A stretch of DNA of 43,493 nucleotides, taken from positions 1 to 43,493 of the forward strand of contig CAYJLW010000034.1 in NCBI GenBank assembly GCA_964370965.1, read 5' to 3'. The notes beneath the pieces were generated by a model that was not told the origin of the DNA, did not search any database, and saw only the letters and a list, made by a program, of their open reading frames with translations. Position 1 is the stretch's first letter; each line of letters starts with the position of its first letter. Below are positions 18,401-25,983 of this stretch, piece by piece. This stretch comes from CAYJLW01 sp964370965. Lineage in GTDB: Bacteria > Actinomycetota > Acidimicrobiia > UBA2766. Both the position numbers and the translations under genes were made by a program.

Positions 18401-19112
18401 CGGTGGCCAGCCCAAGGCGACCGCCGAGTACATCCAGGCGACAAGCCGCGTCGGCCGCAGTACCGATGGGCCCGGCCTCGTCGTCACCGCGCTGAACTGG
18501 GCGCGGCCTCGTGACCTCTCGCACTACGAGAGCTTCGAGTACTTTCACGCGACCTTCTACCGGCATGTCGAGGCACTCTCGGTCACGCCATTCGCGCCGC
18601 GGGCCCTCGATCGAGGTCTGTCCGCAGTGCTCGCAGCGATGATCCGACACTCGGACGAGACGACGAACCCCAACCCCGCACCGAACAGCCTCGATCCGCA
18701 CACCGTGGCGCAGGCCGCGCTGCAGGCGATCCGGCAGCGGGCAGAGGCGCTGACGAGTGACCCCGGCGTCGGTGTGACGATCGATACCGCGGTGAAGCAG
18801 CGGCTTGACGCATGGTTCCAGGCGAAGGGGAAGGTCGCCGGAGCCGCCATCCTCGGATACCGGCAACGCAAGGACGGCAAGACGCTCGGCCTGCTCGGGC
18901 AACCGGGCCAGGCCAAGTGGGGTCTCTGGACATGCCCCACGTCGCTGCGCGAGGTCGAGTACGGCGTGAACCTCTTGATCCACGACGGGCAGGGGGCCAC
19001 CGGGGGAGCCGCCCTCGAGGACTACCAGTTTCCGTCGGATACCGATCCAGACGGTTCGCCCGATGAGCCAGTCGATTCCACGGGATCGACGAATGACTCG
19101 GAGGCGCCGTGA
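15495..19112 (+). CDS. drmA: DISARM helicase DrmA
   Basis: 1205 residues, core DISARM helicase (superfamily 2). Walker A is GGGKT at 466-470 within WFPTGGGKTEAYLGL. Walker B is D723-E-L-H726 in QDELHLIAGPLG. Motifs V and VI lie at about 951-985 (ATNMISVGVDVPRL, then QATSRVGRS). The long N-terminal part before the ATPase is acidic with no catalytic motif. A CPWCGA pair near 588 and a later cysteine pair suggest an inserted zinc knuckle. In DISARM, DrmA works with DrmB on incoming DNA. I prefer ATG 15495 to the adjacent TTG 15492 because of spacing from GAGGTG. Its GTGA overlap with drmB implies coupled translation. Confidence 0.9.
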   Translation: MVDNLAVLAAPPPELIRLELEQLLLANICGPQGGEHEELAGNAAIRDYYLVGMLAPQQLAADPGEFDGQQDALAVEGPSDVEEVAPDAGPAAAPSLFPSSLGMTFGVAGVTGEIVLDARWGRYERATADSDDEDGKPRSAWRRIPAGGSAPLRLAAGEFGPVVPDAAQPEVVVKGRIRRSGDHWIVTAFLINEQPEQEQHKDAAWLFQVDLSAAHASGNAVFRQSLSAHASDDGGEARALDMAYRDEVQFAIGHGIGVHVEADPEDPRRATRVATSAVPRFEVPRTDPPTAEDEPALDDVVLDMGVLAEIPTEGLGEALRPLVVAYRDWIAQQRERIAVPAARLNGFESIAEEVLAQCERAADRIESGINALLDPEHPEAADAFRFANRAMGLQRVHTMVADRRRKSAELEAEAVLGQIDVPANRSWRPFQLAFLLLNLPSLSDPKHEERAAWPQGLVDLLWFPTGGGKTEAYLGLTAFTLAIRRLQGQVGNYDGTDGVAVLMRYTLRLLTVQQFQRAASLMCACEWIRLEAAAGGDARWGDVPFRLGLWVGYSVTPTRGTQAKQAIEEARGSAWHGGGSDPVQITFCPWCGAPVSAAKDAEYDRVRKRTLVYCGDPMGRCAFTRRHANGEGLPLITVDDEIYRFVPGMIIATADKYAQLPWQGPTRALFGRVWQRCERHGYRQHDLDEELDERASHHRRGNDPPAKTVPAGPLRPPDLIIQDELHLIAGPLGSLMGLYETAVDELASWELDGHRVRPKIVASTATVRRAEEQALQVFWRRLEVFPPPGLDASNSFFAVQRPRDVAPGRRYLGVCAPGRRIKAVEIRLYTALMGAAQRLFEKYGEAADPWMTLVGYFSALRELAGMSRLVDDDVSTRLSQSSITDRGLGRRFLRMKAELTSRIDSGDIPEILDQLGLTFTPAAAPSADDPPATKRGSKKDFVRRPIDVLLATNMISVGVDVPRLGLMVVGGQPKATAEYIQATSRVGRSTDGPGLVVTALNWARPRDLSHYESFEYFHATFYRHVEALSVTPFAPRALDRGLSAVLAAMIRHSDETTNPNPAPNSLDPHTVAQAALQAIRQRAEALTSDPGVGVTIDTAVKQRLDAWFQAKGKVAGAAILGYRQRKDGKTLGLLGQPGQAKWGLWTCPTSLREVEYGVNLLIHDGQGATGGAALEDYQFPSDTDPDGSPDEPVDSTGSTNDSEAP

Positions 19113-20956
19113 GTGTGACTCGCGTCGGACAGGTACGCCCGAGCCAGCTGCTGCACACCTACGGCCCCGGTTCGCTCGTGGACTTGCCGCACCTGTCGGT
19201 CCTTGTGTCGGGCCTCGACGGCTGGGGAGCGGATCCCACCGTGTCGCCCGAGATCGTCGAGAAGCGACTACTCGCGGCGGTGCGCCGGCGCCTCGGTCCT
19301 TCGGTGCAGGCGCTGCGGCTCCCGCCACACAAGGAAGAGACTCGCAACCTTCTCGACGACTGGGCGAGAGTCGGCGTCCCGGTGGCCATCTTCCCGAGCT
19401 GGCTGCGCTGCCCGGCCTGCGACCGCATCGCCCAACACGATTCCGGGCTCTTCGATCTGAAGGCACACCCCTACCGTCCGGACCTCACCCGCTACCACCA
19501 CACGAACTGCAATAAGTCGAAGGGCAAGCCGCCCCCGGCCGTCCCCGTCCGGTTCCTGCTGGCCTGTCGCAAGGGTCACCTCGACGAGTTCCCTTGGGTG
19601 GCGTTCACCCACCGGGGCAGTAGCTGCGGCGCGCCACTGCTCGAGCTGTTCGAGCGCAACCAGAGCAGCCGCGCCGACGACGTCATGGTGACCTGCAAGA
19701 ACTGCGGGGGCGCCCGTTCGATGGTCGAGGCGTTCGGGGAGGCCGCGGCACAGAACCTGCCGAAGTGCCGCGCCCGGCATCCGCACCTGCGGGCGGTCGA
19801 TGACACGCCGTGCGACCAACGCAACCGGGCCCTGCTCCTGGGCGCGTCGAACAGCTGGTTCTCCGTCGCGCTCCGGGTCCTGGCAGTGCCGCCATCGGCG
19901 CCGCCGCTCGCCCAACTCGTCGAGGACCTCTGGCCGCATCTCGCCGCGATCAAGAGCTTGGACGTCCTGGACTACGCCATCTCGACCAACTCATCGCTCG
20001 GTGAATTTGCGAGCTTCGACGTCGCCGAGATCTGGACGCAGATCGAACAGCACCGCGCCGGCGGCGGAGCGCCCGTTGACGAGGACGAGGATCTGCTCGG
20101 CCCGGAGTGGGTGCAGCTGGCCGACCCTGCGCACGCGGTCAACGGCCCGGACTTCCGGCTGCGAGAGGTTGCACCGCCTCCGTCGTTCGCCTCGGTGATC
20201 GAGAGGGTCGTCCTCGCAGAACGACTCCGGGAGGTTGTGGCGCTAATCGGCTTCACCCGCATCGACCCACCCGGTGAGCCCGACGCTGCCGGCCAGCTCG
20301 CAATCGAAGCGCCGATCGCCCGAGGCAAGCCGGACTGGGTCCCCTGCAGCGAGGTGCGAGGCGAAGGGATTTTCATCCAGTTCCGGGAGGATGTCGTCGC
20401 CGCCTGGGAGTCGGGTGTCTCGTCCTCACCGCATCTCGACGCGCTGATGGGCGCCCACGGTCGCTGGCGGGCGCGTCGCAAGCTCGACCCGACGACCGGT
20501 TGGCCCGGTGCTCGGTACGTGGCCCTGCACACTTTCAGCCATCTCCTGATGCGCGAGCTCGCGCTCGAGTGCGGCTACGGATCGGCGAGCATCAGCGAAC
20601 GGCTGTACGCGCGGACAGACCCCGCCCCGATGGCCGGGGTGCTCCTCTACACCGCTGCCCCGGACAGCGAAGGCACGCTCGGCGGACTCGTCAGTCTCGG
20701 CGAACCTCGTACGCTCGATCGCTTGCTCCGGCAGGCGCTCGCGCACGCCGCCCTGTGCGCCGCAGACCCGATGTGCGCCGAGCATGTGCCGGGGGAGATG
20801 GAGGACACTCTCCATGGAGCGGCGTGCCACGCGTGCCTGTTCTCACCCGAGACATCATGTGAACGGGCAAACAGGTACCTCGACCGCACGCTTGCCGTGG
20901 ATACCTTCGCCAGTCAGGGACTTGGCCTCTTCTCGGCCGCGGCTGATGCAACCTGA
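19109..20956 (+). CDS. drmB: DISARM DUF1998-type protein DrmB
   Basis: 615 residues. The start RPSQLLHTYGPGSLVDLP is typical of DrmB. Likely zinc-binding cysteine pairs are C101-P-A-C104 and C196-K-N-C199, with further Cys/His near 173. The C-terminal DUF1998 region ends with C573-H-A-C576 and a further cysteine about seven residues on (SPETSCERANRYLDR). It is the partner of the DrmA helicase in the DISARM core and is thought to help recognise and hold unmodified DNA. It starts at GTG 19109 inside the drmA stop (GTGA) and ends 11 bases past the drmC start. Length and motifs match the family. Confidence 0.9.
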   Translation: MSVTRVGQVRPSQLLHTYGPGSLVDLPHLSVLVSGLDGWGADPTVSPEIVEKRLLAAVRRRLGPSVQALRLPPHKEETRNLLDDWARVGVPVAIFPSWLRCPACDRIAQHDSGLFDLKAHPYRPDLTRYHHTNCNKSKGKPPPAVPVRFLLACRKGHLDEFPWVAFTHRGSSCGAPLLELFERNQSSRADDVMVTCKNCGGARSMVEAFGEAAAQNLPKCRARHPHLRAVDDTPCDQRNRALLLGASNSWFSVALRVLAVPPSAPPLAQLVEDLWPHLAAIKSLDVLDYAISTNSSLGEFASFDVAEIWTQIEQHRAGGGAPVDEDEDLLGPEWVQLADPAHAVNGPDFRLREVAPPPSFASVIERVVLAERLREVVALIGFTRIDPPGEPDAAGQLAIEAPIARGKPDWVPCSEVRGEGIFIQFREDVVAAWESGVSSSPHLDALMGAHGRWRARRKLDPTTGWPGARYVALHTFSHLLMRELALECGYGSASISERLYARTDPAPMAGVLLYTAAPDSEGTLGGLVSLGEPRTLDRLLRQALAHAALCAADPMCAEHVPGEMEDTLHGAACHACLFSPETSCERANRYLDRTLAVDTFASQGLGLFSAAADAT

Positions 20957-21725
20957 CCTGCAGGCAGCGATCGTCGCCTTCGCCCGGCAGCTTCCCCGCG
21001 ATCAAGTCGAGCAGGCCGCGGCGCTGATCGAGACAGCGTCGGTGCCGAAGGAGGTCACTGGGAAACTGAGTTCGCTCGTCGCGAACAACCGGTTTCAGAA
21101 GATCGCCGGTGACCTCGCCGCGGCTTGGATCGCATCTCCCGGCATCAGTGGATCAGCGCTCGCCATGGCTCTGGGGGCGGCCGCGGGAGCGACCGAAGCC
21201 GAACGGCAGCGTCAGCAGATGGAGCTCGTGTGGACCGGTCCCTCCGAGGTCGGCATTCCGATCCGCCAGACCGAGAGCGTGTTGATCGAGCTCATCAATG
21301 CGGCCGAGCATCGGCTGACGCTGGTCTCGTTCGTCGCCTACAAGACGAAGACGGTGAGCGATGCCCTTCAAGGAGCATCCGACCGCGGCGTGGACGTCCG
21401 ATTGGTTCTCGACGGCGGCAGCAACGCACAGCTGGCGTTCGCCTCTCTCGGAGATGTGGTGAGGCTCTACACCTGGCCGCCGACCTTGCTGCCGGATCAT
21501 GATCCCGGCCACGCCAGCCTGCACGCGAAGACGGCGATCGCGGACACCAAGGTCGCCTTCGTCACGAGCGCCAACCTGACCGGCAAGGCCATGAGCAGCA
21601 ATATGGAACTCGGGCTCCTGGTCACCGGCGGCGAAGTCCCGAAGCGGCTCGCCGATCACTTCAACGCGCTCATCGATTCTGACGTGTTGGTGCCATGGAC
21701 GACAGCGCTCCCGCCCGGACTGTGA
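20946..21725 (+). CDS. drmC: DISARM phospholipase D-fold protein DrmC
   Basis: 259 residues. The first 90 are helical; the rest is a single phospholipase D domain with H193-x-K195-x4-D200 and the following SANLTGK and SSNMELG segments. One HKD motif means it must dimerise to form an active site, as in Nuc-type nucleases. DrmC is part of the DISARM core gene set, though its activity has been reported as dispensable against some phages. ATG 20946 overlaps the end of drmB by 11 bases; the open frame from 20784 is antisense-like upstream and was not used. The next gene begins 31 bases before its stop. Confidence 0.9.
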   Translation: MQPDLQAAIVAFARQLPRDQVEQAAALIETASVPKEVTGKLSSLVANNRFQKIAGDLAAAWIASPGISGSALAMALGAAAGATEAERQRQQMELVWTGPSEVGIPIRQTESVLIELINAAEHRLTLVSFVAYKTKTVSDALQGASDRGVDVRLVLDGGSNAQLAFASLGDVVRLYTWPPTLLPDHDPGHASLHAKTAIADTKVAFVTSANLTGKAMSSNMELGLLVTGGEVPKRLADHFNALIDSDVLVPWTTALPPGL

Positions 21726-22864
21726 CGGCTCTCGAGCGGCCAGCGCTCCTCTTCTGTCCCTACTTGCCGCTCAGTCGGCCCGTGGTGTTCTCCGGTTGGT
21801 GGTTGGGGCCACTCGACGAGTTCGATGGATCCTGGCATGGGGAGCGATTCGAAGATCTAAGTCGACGGCTTCTCGCGGGATTTCGAGACGCGGACGGCAG
21901 GCCGCTGAAGCGGCTAAGTTTGCTCGCCCGCATGCAGAGCGGAACCGACGGCGTCTGGCCGCCGCAGCAAGAACTCGAGGCGCTCCAGGCAGCGATCCAC
22001 TTCGCCTTGCTGTACGACAACTCTGGGTGGACACCCGACCCCGCTCTCGACACAGGTGGGGGCTGGTTTCATGTCACCACCGACAACGGGGACCTCTTCG
22101 CGTGGGCCATCGATCTCGACAAGGGCCAGGTGGCTCTCCGCCGTGGTGCGATGGTCACGGTCACGAGCGGCGGCTGGCAGATCGAGCGATCCGACTTCCA
22201 GGTTCCTGCTCCTCTTGAGCTCTTCCTTCCGCTTGCTCCGACAACCCTCGATCCTGATGTGCTGACGGCCGTGTACGAGATCACCATGGATGAGGCTGGG
22301 GTTCCTGAACGCAATCACAACCTACGAACCGCGATGCGCTGGCTCGCGAAGTCACATCGGAACAGTCCGAGCATCACGTCAGACGATCGCGTGGTCATGC
22401 TGAAGACCGGGTTCGAAGCGCTCACGGGCGAGAGCAGAGCGGGCGAGTTCGCGACCAAGCTGCAGTCGATCTTCGACGGCCTGAAGCGGGACTACCCGCC
22501 GGGCCCACCGCCGGGTCGCTTCTTCGAGGACGGGGACCTCTTGTGGTCAGCATCGCAAGGTCGACGGTTGAAGTATCGATGGCGCCGGAGCAGAAAGGAG
22601 TTCAAGCGCAGCGTCACCCAGCTCGAGCATTGGGCGCTCAGCTTTTCTGACGTGCGCAATGAGATTATCCACGACGGTGTCGTCCCTGATCTTCGATACA
22701 GGAAGCGCGGCTCCACCTTCGAAGGCCACTACGTCTGGGTAGGCGAACGTGTACTCCGGGAGGCGATCTCAGTCGAGCTACGCCACGCGTGTCACCCCTA
22801 CCTCTGGCGAAGCTCGACGTTCCGGAAGATACTTCGTGAATGGGGCTCTTCCGATCCGCAATGA
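21695..22864 (+). CDS. HEPN-like protein overlapping drmC, candidate DISARM accessory
   Basis: 389 residues. The N-terminal 200 residues look beta-rich (LLFCPYLPLSRPVVFSGWWLGPL...) with no motif I recognise. The C-terminal half is helical and contains R321-N-E-I-I-H326 in SDVRNEIIHDG, followed by a proline-poor helix. This R-x4-H motif with a polar residue after the arginine is the hallmark of HEPN ribonuclease domains, here most like the Apea-type HEPN proteins. A plausible first helix of the fold is MLKTGFEALTG near 233-243. The gene starts 31 bases inside drmC and has the same strand, so it is co-transcribed with DISARM. It is not one of the five described class 1 genes. An abortive or RNA-cleaving backup role is inference; the motif is seen directly. 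Confidence 0.65.
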   Translation: MDDSAPARTVTALERPALLFCPYLPLSRPVVFSGWWLGPLDEFDGSWHGERFEDLSRRLLAGFRDADGRPLKRLSLLARMQSGTDGVWPPQQELEALQAAIHFALLYDNSGWTPDPALDTGGGWFHVTTDNGDLFAWAIDLDKGQVALRRGAMVTVTSGGWQIERSDFQVPAPLELFLPLAPTTLDPDVLTAVYEITMDEAGVPERNHNLRTAMRWLAKSHRNSPSITSDDRVVMLKTGFEALTGESRAGEFATKLQSIFDGLKRDYPPGPPPGRFFEDGDLLWSASQGRRLKYRWRRSRKEFKRSVTQLEHWALSFSDVRNEIIHDGVVPDLRYRKRGSTFEGHYVWVGERVLREAISVELRHACHPYLWRSSTFRKILREWGSSDPQ

Positions 22865-23075
22865 TGCGCATGAACTGACGAACCGACGGTTACGTGGCTG
22901 TTCCCTGGGTTCACCTTCGAGCGCTCGACTCCATCGCCCCCGGGGACCGTCGGCCCGACCCGACGAGCGATGGGGAGATCGTCGTCCCGAATCGCGTGCA
23001 ACTAGCACCAGCCGCGCTCGACGGGGAGGTTGTCCCCTAGGCCTCATGCCCTAACCGAACGAACTGGGGCCTCGA
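22865..23075. other. Non-coding region after the DISARM operon
   Basis: No gene is visible. Two nested inverted repeats are present: CCGACGGT (22883-22890) with ACCGTCGG (22946-22953), and CCATCGC (22931-22937) with GCGATGG (22967-22973). They exclude each other, and neither is followed by a T run. They may weakly terminate the DISARM transcript. The 15-mer CGGGGAGGTTGTCCC at 23023-23037 repeats 7815-7829. Confidence 0.4.
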
Positions 23076-23294
23076 TCATGGGGCAGCGCCCTTTCCCGAC
23101 CGATGGCCTGCCCACCCCTCCACCTCGGTCTTGGACCACAGCTTGCAGCGACCCTGGCCGAGATCGATAACCGGCCTTGGCATGTCCGGGTACCGCCGCT
23201 GGTATAGCGACACCGTGTTGCGCTGCGCGAGCCCGAGCAGCTCCGCCACCCCGCGCGCGTCGATGAGGTCATCGGTGTCGATGTTCTGGCCCAC
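23076..23294 (-). CDS. AlpA/MerR-like helix-turn-helix regulator
   Basis: 72 residues from GTG 23294. The pattern DARGVAELLGL, then NTVSLYQRRYPDMPRPV and a C-terminal LWSKTEVEGW is that of the small winged-helix AlpA-type regulators and excisionases of mobile elements. It is divergent from the excisionase-integrase operon and shares a 132-base control region with it, so it probably regulates excision. The ribosome binding site is poor. The family call is good; its exact target is unknown. Confidence 0.7.
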   Translation of the reverse strand: MGQNIDTDDLIDARGVAELLGLAQRNTVSLYQRRYPDMPRPVIDLGQGRCKLWSKTEVEGWAGHRSGKGAAP

Positions 23295-23315
23295 TGTGAC
23301 CGGAGCCTACAACAG

Positions 23316-23345
23316 TTGACATCTCCGTTCGCCCGGATGTAGCCT
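23316..23345 (+). promoter_or_regulatory. Promoter for the excisionase-integrase operon
   Basis: TTGACA (23316-23321) and TAGCCT (23340-23345) are separated by 18 bases and fit a sigma-70-type promoter with the TAnnnT -10 common in actinobacteria. The inverted repeat CTACAAC (23307-23313) and GTTGTAG (23349-23355) brackets both boxes and could be the operator for the divergent AlpA-like regulator. Confidence 0.55.
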
Positions 23346-23369
23346 ACGGTTGTAGACACATAGCGAAGT

Positions 23370-23400
23370 GGCCCCGGCGGTGCGCAAACACCCCGGGGCC
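23370..23400 (+). terminator. Strong GC hairpin in the excisionase leader
   Basis: GGCCCCGG (23370-23377) pairs perfectly with CCGGGGCC (23393-23400) around a 15-base loop in which GGTG can pair with CACC (net stem about 12). It lies between the promoter and the excisionase start at 23427. No T run follows, so it may act as an attenuator, an mRNA-stabilising element or a protein site rather than a plain terminator. Confidence 0.45.
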
Positions 23401-23426
23401 TGGCCGGAACCCCTGGAGGTCCCGAC

Positions 23427-23663
23427 ATGAACGAGCCTACGTGCTCCCCCGTCCCACTCACCCTGGCCGCGCTCGACGGCCGGGTGACCCTCACCGTCGA
23501 GGAAGCGGCGTCGCTCCTCGGTCTCGGCCGCTCCGCCGCCTACGAGGCGGCCCGCCGTGGCCAAATCCCCACACGTCGCCTCGGCCGTCGTGTGGTCGTG
23601 CCGGTGCCGGCACTGCTCGCCTGGCTCGGCGCCCCTGACACCGCCGCGACCGCGGCGGCCTGA
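23427..23663 (+). CDS. Excisionase-like helix-turn-helix protein
   Basis: 78 residues. TLTVEEAASLLGLGRSAAYE, ARRGQIPTRRLGRR and VPVPALLAWLG form the winged helix typical of excisionase-family (MerR-like) DNA-binding proteins. Such proteins bend the att DNA and favour excision by the partner integrase. The gene ends three bases before the integrase start, so the two are co-transcribed. ATG 23427 follows CTGGAGGTCC. Confidence 0.8.
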   Translation: MNEPTCSPVPLTLAALDGRVTLTVEEAASLLGLGRSAAYEAARRGQIPTRRLGRRVVVPVPALLAWLGAPDTAATAAA

Positions 23664-23666
23664 GCC

Positions 23667-24842
23667 ATGCAGGGCCACATCCACAAGCGCGAGTCCACCG
23701 ACCGTGCCGGCCGCAAGAAGACCCTCTGGTACGTCGTGATGGACATCGGGCGCGGCGCCAATGGCAGGCGCCGCCAGAAGTGGCACGGCAGCTACCCCAC
23801 CCGCAAGGCCGCCGAGGTCGCCCGAGCCCATCTCGTCAACGAGTACCACCGCGGCACCTACGTCGAGCCGTCCTCGGTCACCCTCGAGCAGTGGGTGCAC
23901 GACACCTGGCTCCAGGCGATGCGGACCCAGGTGAAGCCGAGCACCTGGGACTCCTACGCCCGCAACTTCGAACTGCACCTGCTCCCCCGCCTCGGCCACC
24001 GGCCGTTGCGAGAGCTCACCGCCGCGCTGCTCAACAGCATCTACGGCGAGCTACTCGAGAACGGTCGCCGCAACGGCAACGGCGGTGGCCTCAGCGCCAA
24101 GACCGTGCGCTACCTGCACACGACGATGCACAAGGCCCTCGCGGACGCGGTCGATGCCGGCCTCCTCGGCACGAACCCCGCGGACCGGGCCCGGCCGCCG
24201 AAGCCTGCGAAGGCCGGTCCGACGGAGCTGCGGTTCTGGACACCCGAGCAGCTGCGGGCGTTCCTCGCGTCGGTCGCCGGCACCCGCCTCGAGGCGGCGT
24301 GGTACCTGGCAGCGATGACCGGCATGCGTCGAGGTGAGGTGCTCGGCCTGCGCTGGGCCGACATCGACGTCGACGCGGCCCGGCTCGCCGTGCGCCACAC
24401 CATCATCTCGGTCGCGTACGAGGTGCGGGAATCGACGCCGAAGACCCACCAAGCCCGGGTGATCGACCTGGACCCCGGCACCATCGAACAGCTCCGGGCC
24501 CACCGGGACCGCCAGCAGGTCGAGCGACGCGAGCGGGGCGCCGACTACCAGGACCACGACCTCGTGTTCTGCCGCGAGGACGGCACCCCGCTGCACCCCG
24601 ACACGTTCAGCCAGAGCTTCGAGCGGGCGGTGGCAAAGGCCGGCCTTCCCCGCATTCGGTTGCACGACTTGCGCCACACCCACGCCACCATCGCCCTGCG
24701 CGCCGGCGTGCCGGTGAAGGTGATCAGCGAGCGCCTCGGCCACGAGTCCCCCGCCTTCACCATGAAGCAGTACGCCCACGCCCTCCCCGGCATGCAAGCC
24801 GAAGCGGCAGCGCGAATTGCGGCCTTAGTGCTGGGAGAGTGA
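23667..24842 (+). CDS. Tyrosine recombinase, phage-type integrase (intact)
   Basis: 391 residues. An N-terminal arm-binding domain (about 1-60) and a SAM-like core-binding domain (about 70-160) precede the catalytic domain. The catalytic residues are all visible: R221 in TGMRRGEVLGLRW, H333 and R336 in HDLRHTHA, H359 in ERLGHESP, and nucleophile Y369 in KQYAHALPGM. It should recombine the element's att site with the tRNA-fMet 3' end. It starts three bases after the excisionase gene and lies 2.6 kb from the tRNA. It is similar in layout to the truncated integrase at 1028-2026. Confidence 0.95.
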   Translation: MQGHIHKRESTDRAGRKKTLWYVVMDIGRGANGRRRQKWHGSYPTRKAAEVARAHLVNEYHRGTYVEPSSVTLEQWVHDTWLQAMRTQVKPSTWDSYARNFELHLLPRLGHRPLRELTAALLNSIYGELLENGRRNGNGGGLSAKTVRYLHTTMHKALADAVDAGLLGTNPADRARPPKPAKAGPTELRFWTPEQLRAFLASVAGTRLEAAWYLAAMTGMRRGEVLGLRWADIDVDAARLAVRHTIISVAYEVRESTPKTHQARVIDLDPGTIEQLRAHRDRQQVERRERGADYQDHDLVFCREDGTPLHPDTFSQSFERAVAKAGLPRIRLHDLRHTHATIALRAGVPVKVISERLGHESPAFTMKQYAHALPGMQAEAAARIAALVLGE

Positions 24843-24939
24843 GCGCCGCGCCGGCGTTCGGCGAATCCGGCGTGTAACACGACAACTCACCTAGTCCATT
24901 GCAGTCATGCCACTCGCGCGTGGTCCCTCGATTCTCACG

Positions 24940-25434
24940 CTACTGGTTCCCCAGTAGACCCGGAAGCTCTGTGCAGAGGTTCCCCCAATCTTCCTCATCA
25001 ACTTGACCCACTAGGCCGACGACATCCGTAGTTGGCACATCCATGACTCTGTCCAGCATGGCATAGCTCTCTCGGGAGAAGCCTTCATGATTCCAACCTT
25101 GGAGCGGCATGTAGTGCGGGTGATCCTGCCGGCTGCTTCGTGATGTCACGGGTACGACAGTCACAGAGTACTTCTCTGCGTAAAGGACGACAGCCGGACG
25201 TCGCTTGAAATCTTCCCCTTCTGAGTATGGAACCCACACCTCCACGATCCTCCCAGGCCACAGCTGTCCGTGCGGGACACGTTTCACGGAACGCGTAGAG
25301 CGCGCTCTCTTCACTGCCTGTCGGTATGCGTAATGAGGCGAGGATGCTGGCTTCTGCGGGCGTCTCCGCTGTACAGGTCGGCGGGATTTCTGAGAAGCTC
25401 TACCCTTGGAGTTGGAGCGTCCGCGCATCTTCAT
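24940..25434 (-). CDS. MazF/PemK-type toxin
   Basis: 164 residues. From about residue 56 the sequence follows the MazF/PemK fold: WPGRIVEVWVPYSEG, then RRPAVVLYAEKYSVTVVPVTS, and later YAMLDRVMDVP, GLVGQVDEEDW. These toxins are sequence-specific endoribonucleases. The first 55 residues are an unusual Lys/Arg-rich extension (KGRASQKSRRPVQRRRPQKP); a later start is possible, but ATG 25434 overlaps the antitoxin stop as ATGA, which supports it. The gene is convergent with the integrase. Confidence 0.8.
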   Translation of the reverse strand: MKMRGRSNSKGRASQKSRRPVQRRRPQKPASSPHYAYRQAVKRARSTRSVKRVPHGQLWPGRIVEVWVPYSEGEDFKRRPAVVLYAEKYSVTVVPVTSRSSRQDHPHYMPLQGWNHEGFSRESYAMLDRVMDVPTTDVVGLVGQVDEEDWGNLCTELPGLLGNQ

Positions 25435-25976
25435 CCTCTCCCCTCTCCGCTTGAGAGATCCATCATGACGGCCTGTCGCATGTCCAAGAGTGCCAGGGCC
25501 ATTCCAGTGTGGAATGTCTCGCTCTTTGTGCTGTCCGCTGGGCCAGCGAGGAAATCCTGGAAGGCGGCGTTAGCAAACTCCCAGAAATCTTCCTCGAGGT
25601 CGCAAGTTTGACAGCCAAAGCGATAGGGCTCTTCTCCGGGTTCGGCCTCAGTTGTGTGCATCAATATCCAAGCGAATATTGTCTCAGCATCGCTGAACTG
25701 ATCCAGCAACGACCATGGCAAGTGGGCGACTGCCTTTAGCCCGAATTCGTAGCCGGCACGTCGGAGCCTCTTCAGCTCCTCTGCCAGCGCCTGTCTCGTC
25801 TCTTCGGCCTCATTGAGATCGACCTCGGCTGGCGCATTTGGGAAGGAGGTTGTGGCGGCTCGCTCTTGCTTGCTCGCCAGAAGCCGGAAGGCCTCCTGAG
25901 CGAGGTGGGAGGGGGATGCCCCTTCGGTGAAGACCGCTGCCCACAGGTCATCCGGGATCGACACGCTGAGCTTCAT
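25431..25976 (-). CDS. Ribbon-helix-helix antitoxin-like protein, partner of MazF
   Basis: 181 residues, about twice the usual antitoxin length. The N-terminus MKLSVSIPDDLWAAV is a ribbon-helix-helix DNA-binding strand and helix. A charged linker follows, then a larger domain with RRAGYEFGLKAV and, near the end, TGMALALLDMRQAV, both of which resemble segments in the divergent gene at 26232. It includes a FGCQTCDLEEDFWEF segment. It overlaps the toxin by ATGA. ATG 25976 was chosen because the fold starts there and a promoter places the transcript start at or beside this codon. Confidence 0.7.
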   Translation of the reverse strand: MKLSVSIPDDLWAAVFTEGASPSHLAQEAFRLLASKQERAATTSFPNAPAEVDLNEAEETRQALAEELKRLRRAGYEFGLKAVAHLPWSLLDQFSDAETIFAWILMHTTEAEPGEEPYRFGCQTCDLEEDFWEFANAAFQDFLAGPADSTKSETFHTGMALALLDMRQAVMMDLSSGEGRG

Positions 25977-25983
25977 GATGTTG

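Noticed and set aside
17232..19466. A 744-residue minus-strand frame under drmA
   Set aside because: Antisense of the conserved DrmA helicase motifs; composition is Arg/Gly-rich.
7815..23037. 15-base direct repeat CGGGGAGGTTGTCCC flanking the DISARM operon, as a target-site duplication
   Set aside because: In a 43 kb window of this G+C content, I roughly estimate that several 15-base repeats occur by chance. The copies differ just outside the core, and no terminal inverted repeats adjoin them.
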